From Gammaproteobacteria bacterium (GTDB taxonomy: Bacteria > Pseudomonadota > Gammaproteobacteria > VBWC01), in the NCBI GenBank assembly GCA_023266115.1, contig JAHFRU010000005.1, positions 89,883 to 153,882 on the forward strand: a stretch of 64,000 bases of DNA, read 5' to 3'. A model generated the notes under the pieces. The model was not told where the DNA came from, did no database searches, and saw only the letters and a program-made list of their open reading frames with translations. Positions 1-8,437 of the stretch are shown here, piece by piece (within the stretch, counting starts at the first letter, position 1; each line of letters starts with the position of its first letter). A program made the position numbers and the translations under genes.

Positions 1-754
1 GCCGTTCCTCAGCTCGGACGGTCGATATGCCACCTTTCTTTCGAGCGCGGACAACATCGCATCGGGCGACAACAACGGGGTTTACTGGCGCGGTGCCGAT
101 ATTTTCGTGCGCGATCGAATCGCACGTAGTACCGTGCTAATCAGCATCAGCACAAGCGGCGCGGGCGGCAACGGCCGCAGCGAACAGGCCGCGATGAGTT
201 CCGATGGTCGTTACGTCGTGTTCGTGTCCGGTTCCGATAATCTGGTCCCGAACGATATCAATGGCGCAGCGGACATTTTTCTGCATGACCGTGACATCGA
301 CGGCAATGGTGTGTTCGACGAAGCGGGCAGGTCGTCGACGGAGCGCATCAGCATTGGTCTGGATGACAGTGAATGGCCGTCAATCAGCGATGACGGCCGT
401 TACGTCGCGTTTCAATCGCGCGCGACCGCATCCCGCGACAGTTCGCCGGTGTGGAACGTCTTCGTGCGTGACCGTTCTGCCCGATTGACAACGCCGGTCC
501 GCGTGGTCGGTGACGCAAGCACGGATATGGAAGACAGTATCTGGCCGTCGATCAACGGCAACGGCCGTTATGTCGCTTTTTCTGCGGATACGGCCAAATC
601 GTCTGGCGGTGAGGCCGATGACATGATCGGCATTTTCATTTATGACCTTGCCGGTGGTGATCCGGTGCATCTCACTGGCGGCGGGGTCAGGTCTGCCGAT
701 GCCGCCGATCTGGCAGCTACAGTTGGCCCCGGCTCGTTCGTCGACGCGATGTAA
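1..754 (+). CDS. C-terminal part of a TolB-like beta-propeller protein (partial)
   Basis: The frame is open from the left edge of the window (in frame from base 2) to a TAA at 752-754, so the true start lies outside. The visible 250 residues contain repeats of the PD40/WD40-like type: SSDGRYVVF, SDDGRYVAFQS and NGNGRYVAF, each followed by an IFLHDRD- or VFVRDR-like strand. These repeats are typical of TolB C-terminal propeller domains in periplasmic or secreted proteins. No signal peptide can be judged because the N-terminus is missing. Partners are unknown. The propeller assignment is firm; TolB itself is unlikely, since no tol-pal genes adjoin it. Confidence 0.8.
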   Translation, partial: PFLSSDGRYATFLSSADNIASGDNNGVYWRGADIFVRDRIARSTVLISISTSGAGGNGRSEQAAMSSDGRYVVFVSGSDNLVPNDINGAADIFLHDRDIDGNGVFDEAGRSSTERISIGLDDSEWPSISDDGRYVAFQSRATASRDSSPVWNVFVRDRSARLTTPVRVVGDASTDMEDSIWPSINGNGRYVAFSADTAKSSGGEADDMIGIFIYDLAGGDPVHLTGGGVRSADAADLAATVGPGSFVDAM

Positions 755-857
755 CGGCTGACACCGCTGATATGCAACAGGCGACTAATCGAGAACGTTA
801 ACGGCCACTAAGTACCACGATAGCGTCACTCGCAGGGTCAGTAGCGGTGCTGTACCG

Positions 858-2747
858 CTAGTCTTCGAGGTAGGTATACCCGGACAGACCTTCTTCCAGC
901 GCGGCGATATAACTGCGGCGCTGCGTCTCGGTGATCGCGGCGTTGCGGATTTTCCGCCGTAACTCATCCAGCAGGTGATCGCTGTCATGATGCACGTAGT
1001 CGAGTACCGCGCGTACCGTATCGCCGTGCATCAGCTCGGTCAGCTCATAACCGCCGTCATCGGTCATCGTGACGTGGACCGAGTCGGTGTCGCCGAACAG
1101 GTTGTGCATGTCGCCAAGAATCTCCTGATAGGCGCCAACCAGGAAGATGCCGATCAGATACGGATCGCCGTCCTTCAGGCTGTGCAAGGCGAGCGTCGAT
1201 CCGATCCCGTCGCGATCGACGTACTGGTCGATGCGCCCGTCTGAATCGCAGGTCATGTCGACGACAACGCCGCGCCGGTCCGGCTGCTCGTCAAGGCATT
1301 GCAGCGGCACTACCGGAAATACCTGATTGATCGCCCAGACATCCGGGATCGACTGAAATACCGACAGGTTGAAGAAGTACTTGTCGGCCAGTTTATTGGT
1401 CAGTTCGTCGTGGATATCGCGGTGAGCCTGCGCGCGCGGATCGAGCATGGCGCGGATCTTGATGCAGGTGGCGAAGTAAACCGCCTCGGCGTAGGCCCGT
1501 TGCGCGAGGCCGATGACCCCTGCCGTATACAGCGATTGTGCCTCGGCGAGCCAGTACACGGCGTCATGATACGCCTCAATGACCGAGCGTTGGGTCAGCC
1601 CCCTGTAGTTTTCCCACAAGTGAGCCAGCGCCGCTGGATCGCTCGCTCCCGGGGGCGATACCGATTTTATCGCCGGCACCTGCTCGACGTCGATGACGTT
1701 AGTGATCAGCACGGCATGATGCGCCGTCATCGCGCGGCCGGCTTCGGTAATGATCATCGGGTGCGGCAGGCCATGTTTGTCGCAGACATCGAGCCAGTTG
1801 CGCACGATATTGATGGCGTACTCCCGCACCGTGTAGTTTACCGAGCAGTAATTGCGCGAGCCCGAGCCCTCATAGTCGATACCCAGGCCGCCGCCGACAT
1901 TGACCACGTCGATGCGGGCGCCGAGTTTGTGCAGTTCGGCGAAGTTGCGCACGGCCTCGTGGAGACCCTGCTGGATGTCGCGGATATTCGGAATCTGCGA
2001 GCCCATATGGAAATGCATCAGTTTCAGCGTTTCGAGCATGGCGGTCTCGCGCAGCCGCTCGACGGCGCGCAGCACCTGGGCGGCGGTGAGACCGAATTTC
2101 GACTTCTCGCCGCCGGTATTCTGCCAGTTGCCGGCGCCAAGCGAGCTCAAGCGGACACGCACGCCGAGCAGCGGTGTGATCGACATCGCGCGCGCGTCCT
2201 CGATCACCAGTTCGAGTTCGGCGAGCCGCTCGATCACGATATAGACGCGATGGCCGAGTTGCTGGCCGATCAACGCCAGCCGGATGAATTCGCGATCCTT
2301 GTAACCGTTACAGATAATGACGCCGCCGTCGGCATCGGAGAGCGACAGCACGGCCATCAGCTCCGGTTTACTGCCGGCCTCGAGCCCGACGCGCCCCTTG
2401 CCATGACCGAGTATCTCGGCGACGACGCTGCGCTGCTGGTTGACCTTGATCGGGTATACCGGCGTATACGGGGCTGCATACCCGGTTTCCTGCATCGCCT
2501 GGGCGAAGGCGTTGCATAACAGGTCGACCCGGTCGTGCAGAATGTCGGAAAATCTTACCAGTACCGGCAGGCGCAGATCCTTCCTGATCAGCTCCGCCGC
2601 CAGGTCCGGCAGGGAGACACCGGGGTGCTCGACATGTTGGCCGGGGGTCGCGCGGAGCTTGCCATCGTTGCCGACGTCAAAATAGCCGCCGCTCCAGCCC
2701 CTGATGTTGTACATGTCACGCGCCGCGTCTATCGTCCAGTTGCCCAT
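858..2747 (-). CDS. speA: Biosynthetic arginine decarboxylase
   Basis: A 629-residue PLP-dependent decarboxylase that converts arginine to agmatine, the first step of the agmatine route to putrescine. The N-terminal part has the alanine-racemase-like PLP barrel, with the PLP lysine in YPIKVNQQRSVVAEI near residue 100. HFHMGSQIPNI and GGGLGIDYEGS follow, then the C-terminal sheet domain of the fold-III family. It is slightly shorter than the E. coli enzyme (about 658 residues). It is transcribed divergently from speE, whose product uses putrescine, so the pair makes a polyamine locus. No agmatinase or agmatine deiminase gene is in the window. The ATG at 2747 has only a weak ribosome-binding site. 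Confidence 0.96.
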   Translation of the reverse strand: MGNWTIDAARDMYNIRGWSGGYFDVGNDGKLRATPGQHVEHPGVSLPDLAAELIRKDLRLPVLVRFSDILHDRVDLLCNAFAQAMQETGYAAPYTPVYPIKVNQQRSVVAEILGHGKGRVGLEAGSKPELMAVLSLSDADGGVIICNGYKDREFIRLALIGQQLGHRVYIVIERLAELELVIEDARAMSITPLLGVRVRLSSLGAGNWQNTGGEKSKFGLTAAQVLRAVERLRETAMLETLKLMHFHMGSQIPNIRDIQQGLHEAVRNFAELHKLGARIDVVNVGGGLGIDYEGSGSRNYCSVNYTVREYAINIVRNWLDVCDKHGLPHPMIITEAGRAMTAHHAVLITNVIDVEQVPAIKSVSPPGASDPAALAHLWENYRGLTQRSVIEAYHDAVYWLAEAQSLYTAGVIGLAQRAYAEAVYFATCIKIRAMLDPRAQAHRDIHDELTNKLADKYFFNLSVFQSIPDVWAINQVFPVVPLQCLDEQPDRRGVVVDMTCDSDGRIDQYVDRDGIGSTLALHSLKDGDPYLIGIFLVGAYQEILGDMHNLFGDTDSVHVTMTDDGGYELTELMHGDTVRAVLDYVHHDSDHLLDELRRKIRNAAITETQRRSYIAALEEGLSGYTYLED

Positions 2748-2894
2748 TACGTTGTGTCCGGGATTGTTATAATGAAGACCCCTATAATAAAGAAAGGTCT
2801 GGCCGGATTAACAGCAGAATTCGCCGGCTGTGGCAAATGACCCCGTCATTCAGATCGACGGGTGGATTTCGAACAACGATAACGGACGTAGGCG

Positions 2895-3746
2895 ATGGCG
2901 CTTGGTGACAACTGGTATACCGAAATTTATCCGCAGGACGGCGCGGCGTTCTCGTTGAAGCTGACTGACAAGATCCACGAGGAGCAGACGCCCTTCCAGA
3001 CGATCGCGATATTCGAAACCGAGGGCTTCGGTACGCTGATGACGATCGACGGGCTGGTGATGCTGACCGATCGGGACAATTTCATCTATCACGAAATGAT
3101 GGCGCATACCGGGCTGTTCACGCATGCCAATCCGCAGGATGTTGTCATCATCGGCGGCGGCGACTGCGGCACGCTGCGCGAGGTGCTGAAGCACGCCAGC
3201 GTCCGGCACGCCTGTCAGGTCGATATCGACGAGCGTGTTACCCGGCTGGCAGAGCAGTATTTTCCCGAGTTATGCGATTCGAACGACGATAAGCGCGCCA
3301 CGCTGATGTTCGATGACGGCATCCGCTATATGGCCGATGCGAAGCCAGGGAGCGTCGATATCGTGATCGTCGACAGCACGGATCCGGTCGGCCCGGCCGA
3401 GGGCTTGTTCACCGAGAAGTTTTACCGTAACTGTCATCGGGCGTTACGCGACGGCGGCATCATCGTGCAGCAGAGCGAGTCGCCGTTGTTTCATCTTAAA
3501 CTGATACGGGCGATGCGCGATGCGATGCAGGCCGCCGGCTTTGTCGATCTGGCGACCGTTAACTTCCCGCAGTGCAGCTATCCGTCGGGGTGGTGGTCGG
3601 CGACCATGGCGGGAAAGAATATCAAGCTCAACAATTTCAGGAATGATGCGGCCCGGAAGCGGCCGTTCGCGACGCGTTATTACTCGGATGGCGTCCATGG
3701 CGCGGCGTTGAATCTGCCGCCGTTCATGATAACCGCGCTGGGATAA
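2895..3746 (+). CDS. speE: Spermidine synthase (polyamine aminopropyltransferase)
   Basis: A 283-residue aminopropyltransferase that moves the propylamine group of decarboxylated S-adenosylmethionine to putrescine to give spermidine. The N-terminal beta domain (LGDNWYTEIYPQDGAAFSL) precedes the Rossmann domain. The nucleotide loop reads GGGDCGTLREVLKH, where many homologues have GGGDGGT. The catalytic aspartate region is DSTDPVGPAEGLF. The length matches the bacterial family. The start at ATG 2895 fits the usual MxLxDNWYTE N-terminus. speA lies divergently upstream, with 147 bp between. No speD gene for the co-substrate is visible here. Confidence 0.96.
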   Translation: MALGDNWYTEIYPQDGAAFSLKLTDKIHEEQTPFQTIAIFETEGFGTLMTIDGLVMLTDRDNFIYHEMMAHTGLFTHANPQDVVIIGGGDCGTLREVLKHASVRHACQVDIDERVTRLAEQYFPELCDSNDDKRATLMFDDGIRYMADAKPGSVDIVIVDSTDPVGPAEGLFTEKFYRNCHRALRDGGIIVQQSESPLFHLKLIRAMRDAMQAAGFVDLATVNFPQCSYPSGWWSATMAGKNIKLNNFRNDAARKRPFATRYYSDGVHGAALNLPPFMITALG

Positions 3747-3751
3747 TTGGG

Positions 3752-4204
3752 CTAGTTACACCATTTTTTGACGGCTTTGTGCGCTTCTTCGAGTTTTGCG
3801 ATGCGTTCTTCGTCTGTAAACCAGTGCCGCTCGCCTTTTTCGTTTTCGGTAAACAGGCGGCGCCCTTGCGAATCCTCGATGGATTTCACGACGCGGTGTG
3901 ATTGCTCGCAATTTTTCTTGCGTAACGCGGGATCTTCGTTCGGGTTGGCGATACCAACCGATTTGCTGTCGTCTACGGCTTTGTCGCCGTCGGCATCGCT
4001 GTTCTTTTGTTCTGGCTGCGCGGGCGCCGGTTTGTCCGGTTTCGCTGGCGACACCACAATCGGCGTCGCTTGCGGGCCGGTGGGTGTGTCGCTGAAATGC
4101 ACAGTGCCTTCCTTGTCCGTCCACGTGTAGACGCGTTCCTTGGCGATCGCGCTGCCACACGCAAGTCCGCTGAGTAACAATATTAATATCGTATTCTTCA
4201 TCAT
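3752..4204 (-). CDS. DUF4124 domain-containing exported protein
   Basis: A 150-residue protein with an N-terminal signal peptide (hydrophobic core LILLLSGLACGSA, cleavage near AIA-KERV). The DUF4124 motif follows at once (RVYTWTDKEGTVHFSDTP, residues 24-41), then a low-complexity, proline- and lysine-rich linker and a charged C-terminal helix ending near KKWCN. DUF4124 proteins are small envelope proteins of proteobacteria with no settled function. It converges with speE, with stops 5 bp apart, so the two genes must share or lack a terminator. Confidence 0.8.
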   Translation of the reverse strand: MMKNTILILLLSGLACGSAIAKERVYTWTDKEGTVHFSDTPTGPQATPIVVSPAKPDKPAPAQPEQKNSDADGDKAVDDSKSVGIANPNEDPALRKKNCEQSHRVVKSIEDSQGRRLFTENEKGERHWFTDEERIAKLEEAHKAVKKWCN

Positions 4205-4277
4205 GAATTCCTGATCAGGATATGCAAAAGACCCAGTTTATTTCGACCTGCCCCGTTTGGTTAGCGGCAAGGCTAGC

Positions 4278-5070
4278 TCAGGATTTAGTGTCCCGCCTGC
4301 GGTTCTGGAGCAGGTGATCCAGCCGCAATCGCTGGCGTTCATCGGACAGGCGACGTGCGCCGAGCGAGATCGCCGCAAACGTGCCGAAACCGGTGCCGGC
4401 GGCGATCATGAACATAATCAGTATCTGGTATTTGACCGCTTGGAGCGGTGGCGCGCCGGCGAGAATCTGGCCGGTCATCATGCCCGGCAGACTGACTATC
4501 CCGGCGGCCGCCATTGCGTTGATAATCGGCATCATGCCGCTGCGTGTCGCGTCGCGCCGAATATCGGCAATGGCCTGCGCGGCCGTGTGTCCTAGCGCCA
4601 GTCGGGCGTCGATGATCGCGCGCTGTTGCCAGACCGTCTGGGTCAGGCGATCGAGACCGAGAGAAACGCCGTTCATGGCGTTACCGAACATCATGCCCAG
4701 CAACGGAATAGCGTACCGTGGCGTGTACCAGGGGTCGTTGCCGATAATCACCAGCAAGGTAAATAACGTGACGGCGAACGTTGAAACGAACATCGATACC
4801 GTGCCGATGCCGTATCCCTGCCATCCTAAAGCGCCGCTGCTGCCTCGCCATCACTTCATAACCCGCGACCGTCAGCATTACCAGCGCGATCAGCCCCACC
4901 CAGCCGGGATGCTCGGTGGAAAACACCGCTTCCAGCACCAGGCCGACCAACAGGAGCTGGATTACGGTGCGTACTGACGCGATGACCAGTGGCGCCGCGA
5001 CGCCGAGTCGCATGCGTATCGATACGGCGGCGAGTGTCAAATCCAGCGGTGACAGCTCGATGAGATTCAC
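4278..5070 (-). pseudogene. fetB: FetB-like (UPF0014) ABC permease, frameshifted
   Basis: This is the membrane subunit of a FetAB/YbbLM-type exporter, a family implicated in iron efflux. The GTG at 5070 overlaps the fetA stop in a GTGA, as expected for a coupled operon. The first part (LIELSPLDLTLAAVSIRM, then hydrophobic segments to MARQQRR) is in one frame. The rest, including IPLLGMMFGNAMNGVSLGL and SLPGMMTGQILAGAPP, is in another frame down to a TAG at 4278. The frames switch near 4825-4835, beside an AAA run. A single-base indel joins them into a normal protein of about 264 residues. Either the gene is decaying or the base call is wrong; the adjacent fetA has the same problem. Confidence 0.75.
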
Positions 5071-5670
5071 GCGCCAGCGTCCTCGACCAGCCGGCCGTCG
5101 GCCAGTCGGTAAGCGTGCGCGCAGACGCGTGCAACCTGGCGGTTGTCGTGGCTGACCCAGAAGATCGCGGCACGATGCTCGATACGATAGCGATCGATCA
5201 GTTGTTCGACGCGGCGGGCATTGTCCGGGTCGAGGCTGGCGGTTGGTTCGTCCAGCAACATCGCCTGCTGGCGCATGCGACAGCAGGCGTGCCAAAGCGA
5301 GCCGTTGCCGCTCGCCGGCCGACAGTCGCGCGATCTGCCAATGCAGCACGTCGGCGTCAAAGCCCAGTGCGGTCAGCCACGGCGTGTCGTTTGTCGTGAA
5401 ATGGTCGCCGACGGTATCGGACCACCACTGGCTTTCCGCCGGCAAGTACGCGCAGCGCCGGCGCCATTCCGGTGCATTCACCGAGCTGCAAGCGTTCTCG
5501 TCGAGAAAGACCTCCCCGGTATGCGGGTCAAGGTCGGCGATCGCGCGCAATATTAATGTCTTGCCGCTGCCTGATGGTCCTGGCAGGCCGATGGCCTTGC
5601 CGCCGGGGATGGTCAGATTGATGGGTCCAACATGGCGTGTCCGCAGGTCGTCAATGCGTAGCTCGTTCAG
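5067..5670 (-). pseudogene. fetA: FetA-like ABC transporter ATPase, frameshifted
   Basis: ATP-binding subunit of the FetAB-type exporter. Walker A (LPGPSGSGKT) lies at about 5545-5575 and the signature (LSAGERQRLALARLL) near 5290-5330. Walker B (MLLDEPTASLDP) and the switch histidine (FWVSHD) lie in a different frame, which ends at a TGA at 5067. The shift falls near 5280-5290, just after the signature. No ATG, GTG or TTG begins the reading frame. The best candidate is a CTG at 5670, 6 nt after GGAG, which is unusual in itself. With one base corrected, the protein would be about 200 residues, normal for FetA. It overlaps fetB by 4 bp. Confidence 0.75.
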
Positions 5671-5757
5671 TGTGGTCTCCGGTGTGCGTGTTTTTTGGGC
5701 TACACTAACGTATCAGGACGCACCAGCTAACCGGTTTGTTTCGCAAGGAGAGGAATT

Positions 5758-5994
5758 ATGGCAGATCCCGTGATCGCTCAAAAATCGCCGTATCTGAAAA
5801 CGCTGGAGCCCGGCACCTATCATTGGTGCAGCTGCGGTCGTTCGAAGAACCAGCCGTTTTGCGATGGATCGCACAAGGGCACGGAATTCACGCCCAAGGA
5901 GTTCAAGGTCGAAAAGAAAGGTGTGTTTGCGCTGTGCGGTTGCAAGCATACCAAGGGCCCGCCGTTTTGCGATGGAACGCATGGCCGGCTCTAG
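5758..5994 (+). CDS. CDGSH iron-sulfur domain protein (two-motif type)
   Basis: A 78-residue protein with two CDGSH-type cluster motifs: CSCGRSKNQPFCDGSH (residues 24-39) and CGCKHTKGPPFCDGTH (60-75). Each offers three cysteines and a histidine for a [2Fe-2S] cluster, as in the small bacterial tandem CDGSH (MitoNEET-like) proteins. There is no signal or membrane anchor, so it is probably cytoplasmic. The ATG at 5758 has a strong site, AAGGAGAGG, 4 nt upstream. It is divergent from the FetAB-like genes, which may point to a shared iron context, but that is only an inference. Confidence 0.92.
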   Translation: MADPVIAQKSPYLKTLEPGTYHWCSCGRSKNQPFCDGSHKGTEFTPKEFKVEKKGVFALCGCKHTKGPPFCDGTHGRL

Positions 5995-6001
5995 AAAAAA
6001 G

Positions 6002-6026
6002 AAAGGGCGCCTATCGGGCGCCCTTT
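6002..6026. terminator. Stem-loop terminator between the CDGSH gene and amtB
   Basis: The arms AAAGGGCGCC (6002-6011) and GGCGCCCTTT (6017-6026) pair perfectly around the loop TATCG. A run of six A lies just before the left arm (5995-6000), which is a T-run on the minus strand. The hairpin sits between two convergent genes, the CDGSH gene (+) and amtB (-), and could serve both. Confidence 0.85.
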
Positions 6027-6052
6027 CATGTCACACAGGGTAGAGACGGAAA

Positions 6053-7414
6053 TCAGAAATTGTAGCCGCGCTCGTCGTGCGACGCGAGGTCCAGCCCTTC
6101 CGTTTCCTGTTCATCACTGACGCGCAATCCCATGATAACGTCGATCACCTTGAGAATAATAAAGGTGGCGATCGCACAGTAAATCACGGTTGCCGCCACG
6201 CCGACGAACTGCTTCCACACCTGGCTGCTGATTACCAGGTCGGCCTGCGAGCCGCCCAGGCTGCCGGCGGCGAACACGCCGGTAAGCAAGGCCCCCGCAA
6301 TGCCGCCGACCGCATGTACGCCGAACACATCGAGTGAATCGTCGTAACCAAGGGCACGCTTGAGTTTCGTGGAGGCCAGGAAGCACACCACCCCGGCGAC
6401 AAAGCCGATTGCCAGCGCACCCATCGGGCCGACGAATCCAGAGGCCGGCGTGATGGCGACCAGTCCCGCTACGGCCCCGGAAACGATGCCTAGCACGCTG
6501 GGTTTGCCGTGCGACAGCCATTCGCTGAACATCCATGCGAGCGCTGCCGCAGCCGTCGCGATCTGCGTCACCGCCATCGCCATACCGGCGGTACCGTTGG
6601 CTGCAACCGCGCTGCCCGCATTGAATCCGAACCAGCCGACCCACAGCATCGATGCGCCAATGACGGTCAGTGCCAGGTTATGCGGTGGCATGGCGGTGGT
6701 GGGCCAGCCCTTGCGCTTGCCGAGCACCAGTGCCGCGACCAGGCCGGCGATACCGGCATTGATATGCACGACGGTGCCACCGGCAAAGTCCAGAACGCCT
6801 ATGTCCCAGAGGAAGCCGCCGTTACCGCTCCACACCATATGGGCGATCGGTGCGTAGACCACTAGCGACCACACGCCCATGAACAACAGCATCGCCGAGA
6901 ATTTCATGCGTTCGGCAAAGGCACCGACGATGAGCGCTGGCGTGATGATAGCGAACGTCATCTGGAACGTCATGAATACCGTTTCAGGCACGGAAGCCAT
7001 GAGACTGTCGACGCGGACCCCGCTGAGAAACGCCTTGCTCAATCCACCGATAAAAGAGTTGAGGTTAGTCACGCCCTTCTCCATGCCGGTGGTATCAAAG
7101 GCGAGGCTGTAGCCGAACAATGTCCACAATACCGTTACCAGCGACGTGATGGCGAAGCACTGCATCATCACCGACAGCACGTTCTTGGCGCGCACCATAC
7201 CGGCGTAAAACAACGCGAGTCCCGGGATGGTCATGAACAGCACCAACGCCGTGGACGTGAGCATCCAGGCCGTGTCACCCGAGTTGATCGACGGCGCAGC
7301 CGCCGCTTCCGTAGCGATAACGGCCGCTGCCGCAGTTTCTTCCTGGGCCATGGCCCACGGTGATAGCAGGCACAGCGTTAACAATAGGCCGACGATTTTA
7401 TAGTGCAATTTCAT
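6053..7414 (-). CDS. amtB: Ammonium transporter
   Basis: A 453-residue Amt/Rh channel. A cleavable leader (residues 1-23, ending SPWAMA) precedes a short periplasmic stretch and about 11 membrane helices. The two pore histidines lie in GGTVVHINAGIAGL and VFGVHAVGGIAGALL. The phenylalanine-rich gate region and GWFGFNAGSA are also present. It imports ammonium/ammonia across the inner membrane. The C-terminal tail, which contacts PII, ends SHDERGYNF. It is transcribed from the glnK side with 18 bp between the genes, so it belongs to the classic glnK-amtB operon and should share its nitrogen-controlled promoter. Confidence 0.97.
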   Translation of the reverse strand: MKLHYKIVGLLLTLCLLSPWAMAQEETAAAAVIATEAAAAPSINSGDTAWMLTSTALVLFMTIPGLALFYAGMVRAKNVLSVMMQCFAITSLVTVLWTLFGYSLAFDTTGMEKGVTNLNSFIGGLSKAFLSGVRVDSLMASVPETVFMTFQMTFAIITPALIVGAFAERMKFSAMLLFMGVWSLVVYAPIAHMVWSGNGGFLWDIGVLDFAGGTVVHINAGIAGLVAALVLGKRKGWPTTAMPPHNLALTVIGASMLWVGWFGFNAGSAVAANGTAGMAMAVTQIATAAAALAWMFSEWLSHGKPSVLGIVSGAVAGLVAITPASGFVGPMGALAIGFVAGVVCFLASTKLKRALGYDDSLDVFGVHAVGGIAGALLTGVFAAGSLGGSQADLVISSQVWKQFVGVAATVIYCAIATFIILKVIDVIMGLRVSDEQETEGLDLASHDERGYNF

Positions 7415-7432
7415 AAGGCGACTCCTCTCGCG

Positions 7433-7882
<450 letters not shown>

Positions 7883-7982
7883 TTAATAATAAAAAACAAT
7901 AGACTATGGCGACATCTCCGGCGATCGGCGCCACCGGAAGGCGGCCGGATGCCCCATGTGGGTTCAATAAATGGTGTTGGAC

Positions 7983-7997
7983 GCACGGTATTGGTGC
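7983..7997. promoter_or_regulatory. NtrC-binding site (enhancer-like)
   Basis: GCAC-GGTATTG-GTGC is a perfect dyad of the NtrC type (consensus GCACC-N5-GGTGC, read here as GCAC-N7-GTGC). It lies about 110 bp upstream of the sigma-54 promoter, the usual distance for an NtrC enhancer. Only one clear site is visible; glnK promoters often have two. Confidence 0.65.
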
Positions 7998-8067
7998 TAT
8001 CGAAAATCAGAACCGGACGCCAGAATTTCATACACTACGCAGCTGGAAAACAGCGGTGGATAATGCG

Positions 8068-8304
8068 ATGGACCCGAAAATTTTCGATGATCTGGCCCGA
8101 CGGCTGGTCGATGCGGTACCCGGTACGGTCACCGATCTCAAGCATGACCTTGAGCAGCACTTTACATCGTTGTTGCAGGGCACGTTTGCGCGACTCGACC
8201 TGGTCACGCGCGAAGAGTTTGCGGTGCAGTCGGCGGTACTGGGGCGTACCCGCGCCAAGATCGATGCGTTGACCAGGCAGGTTGCGGAACTGGAGAAATC
8301 CTGA
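8068..8304 (+). CDS. ubiK: UbiK-like ubiquinone biosynthesis accessory factor (YqiC/BMFP family)
   Basis: A 78-residue helical protein beginning MDPKIFDDLARRLVDAVPG. This amphipathic helix is typical of the membrane-fusogenic BMFP/YqiC family. The C-terminal coiled coil (residues 48-78, REEFAVQSAVLGRTRAKIDAL...) mediates trimerisation. UbiK helps the UbiJ-UbiE-I complex in aerobic ubiquinone synthesis. The start at ATG 8068 matches the family N-terminus; upstream in-frame extensions have no family match. It is divergent from glnK, with the nitrogen-control region between them, and is followed by comM, as in several gammaproteobacteria. Confidence 0.9.
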   Translation: MDPKIFDDLARRLVDAVPGTVTDLKHDLEQHFTSLLQGTFARLDLVTREEFAVQSAVLGRTRAKIDALTRQVAELEKS

Positions 8305-8437
8305 CCGGAGGCATGCCTCCCGCTGACCGGTCGGTAACGGCGGCGAAGCGGATGCCGCTGGCCGTGCGCAGCAGCAATACTTCCAGCCTTCCTTATATAC
8401 TGCACGTCTTCGATCGCTGTCACAGGGATAGTCAGAC

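Noticed and set aside
1299..2519. 406-codon plus-strand frame antisense to speA
   Set aside because: The protein is histidine-, arginine- and aspartate-rich with no family pattern. It is a GC-rich shadow of a certain gene.
8307..8320. Palindrome GGAGGCATGCCTCC just after ubiK
   Set aside because: Perfect but short, with no loop or T-run; it may be a chance dyad rather than a terminator.
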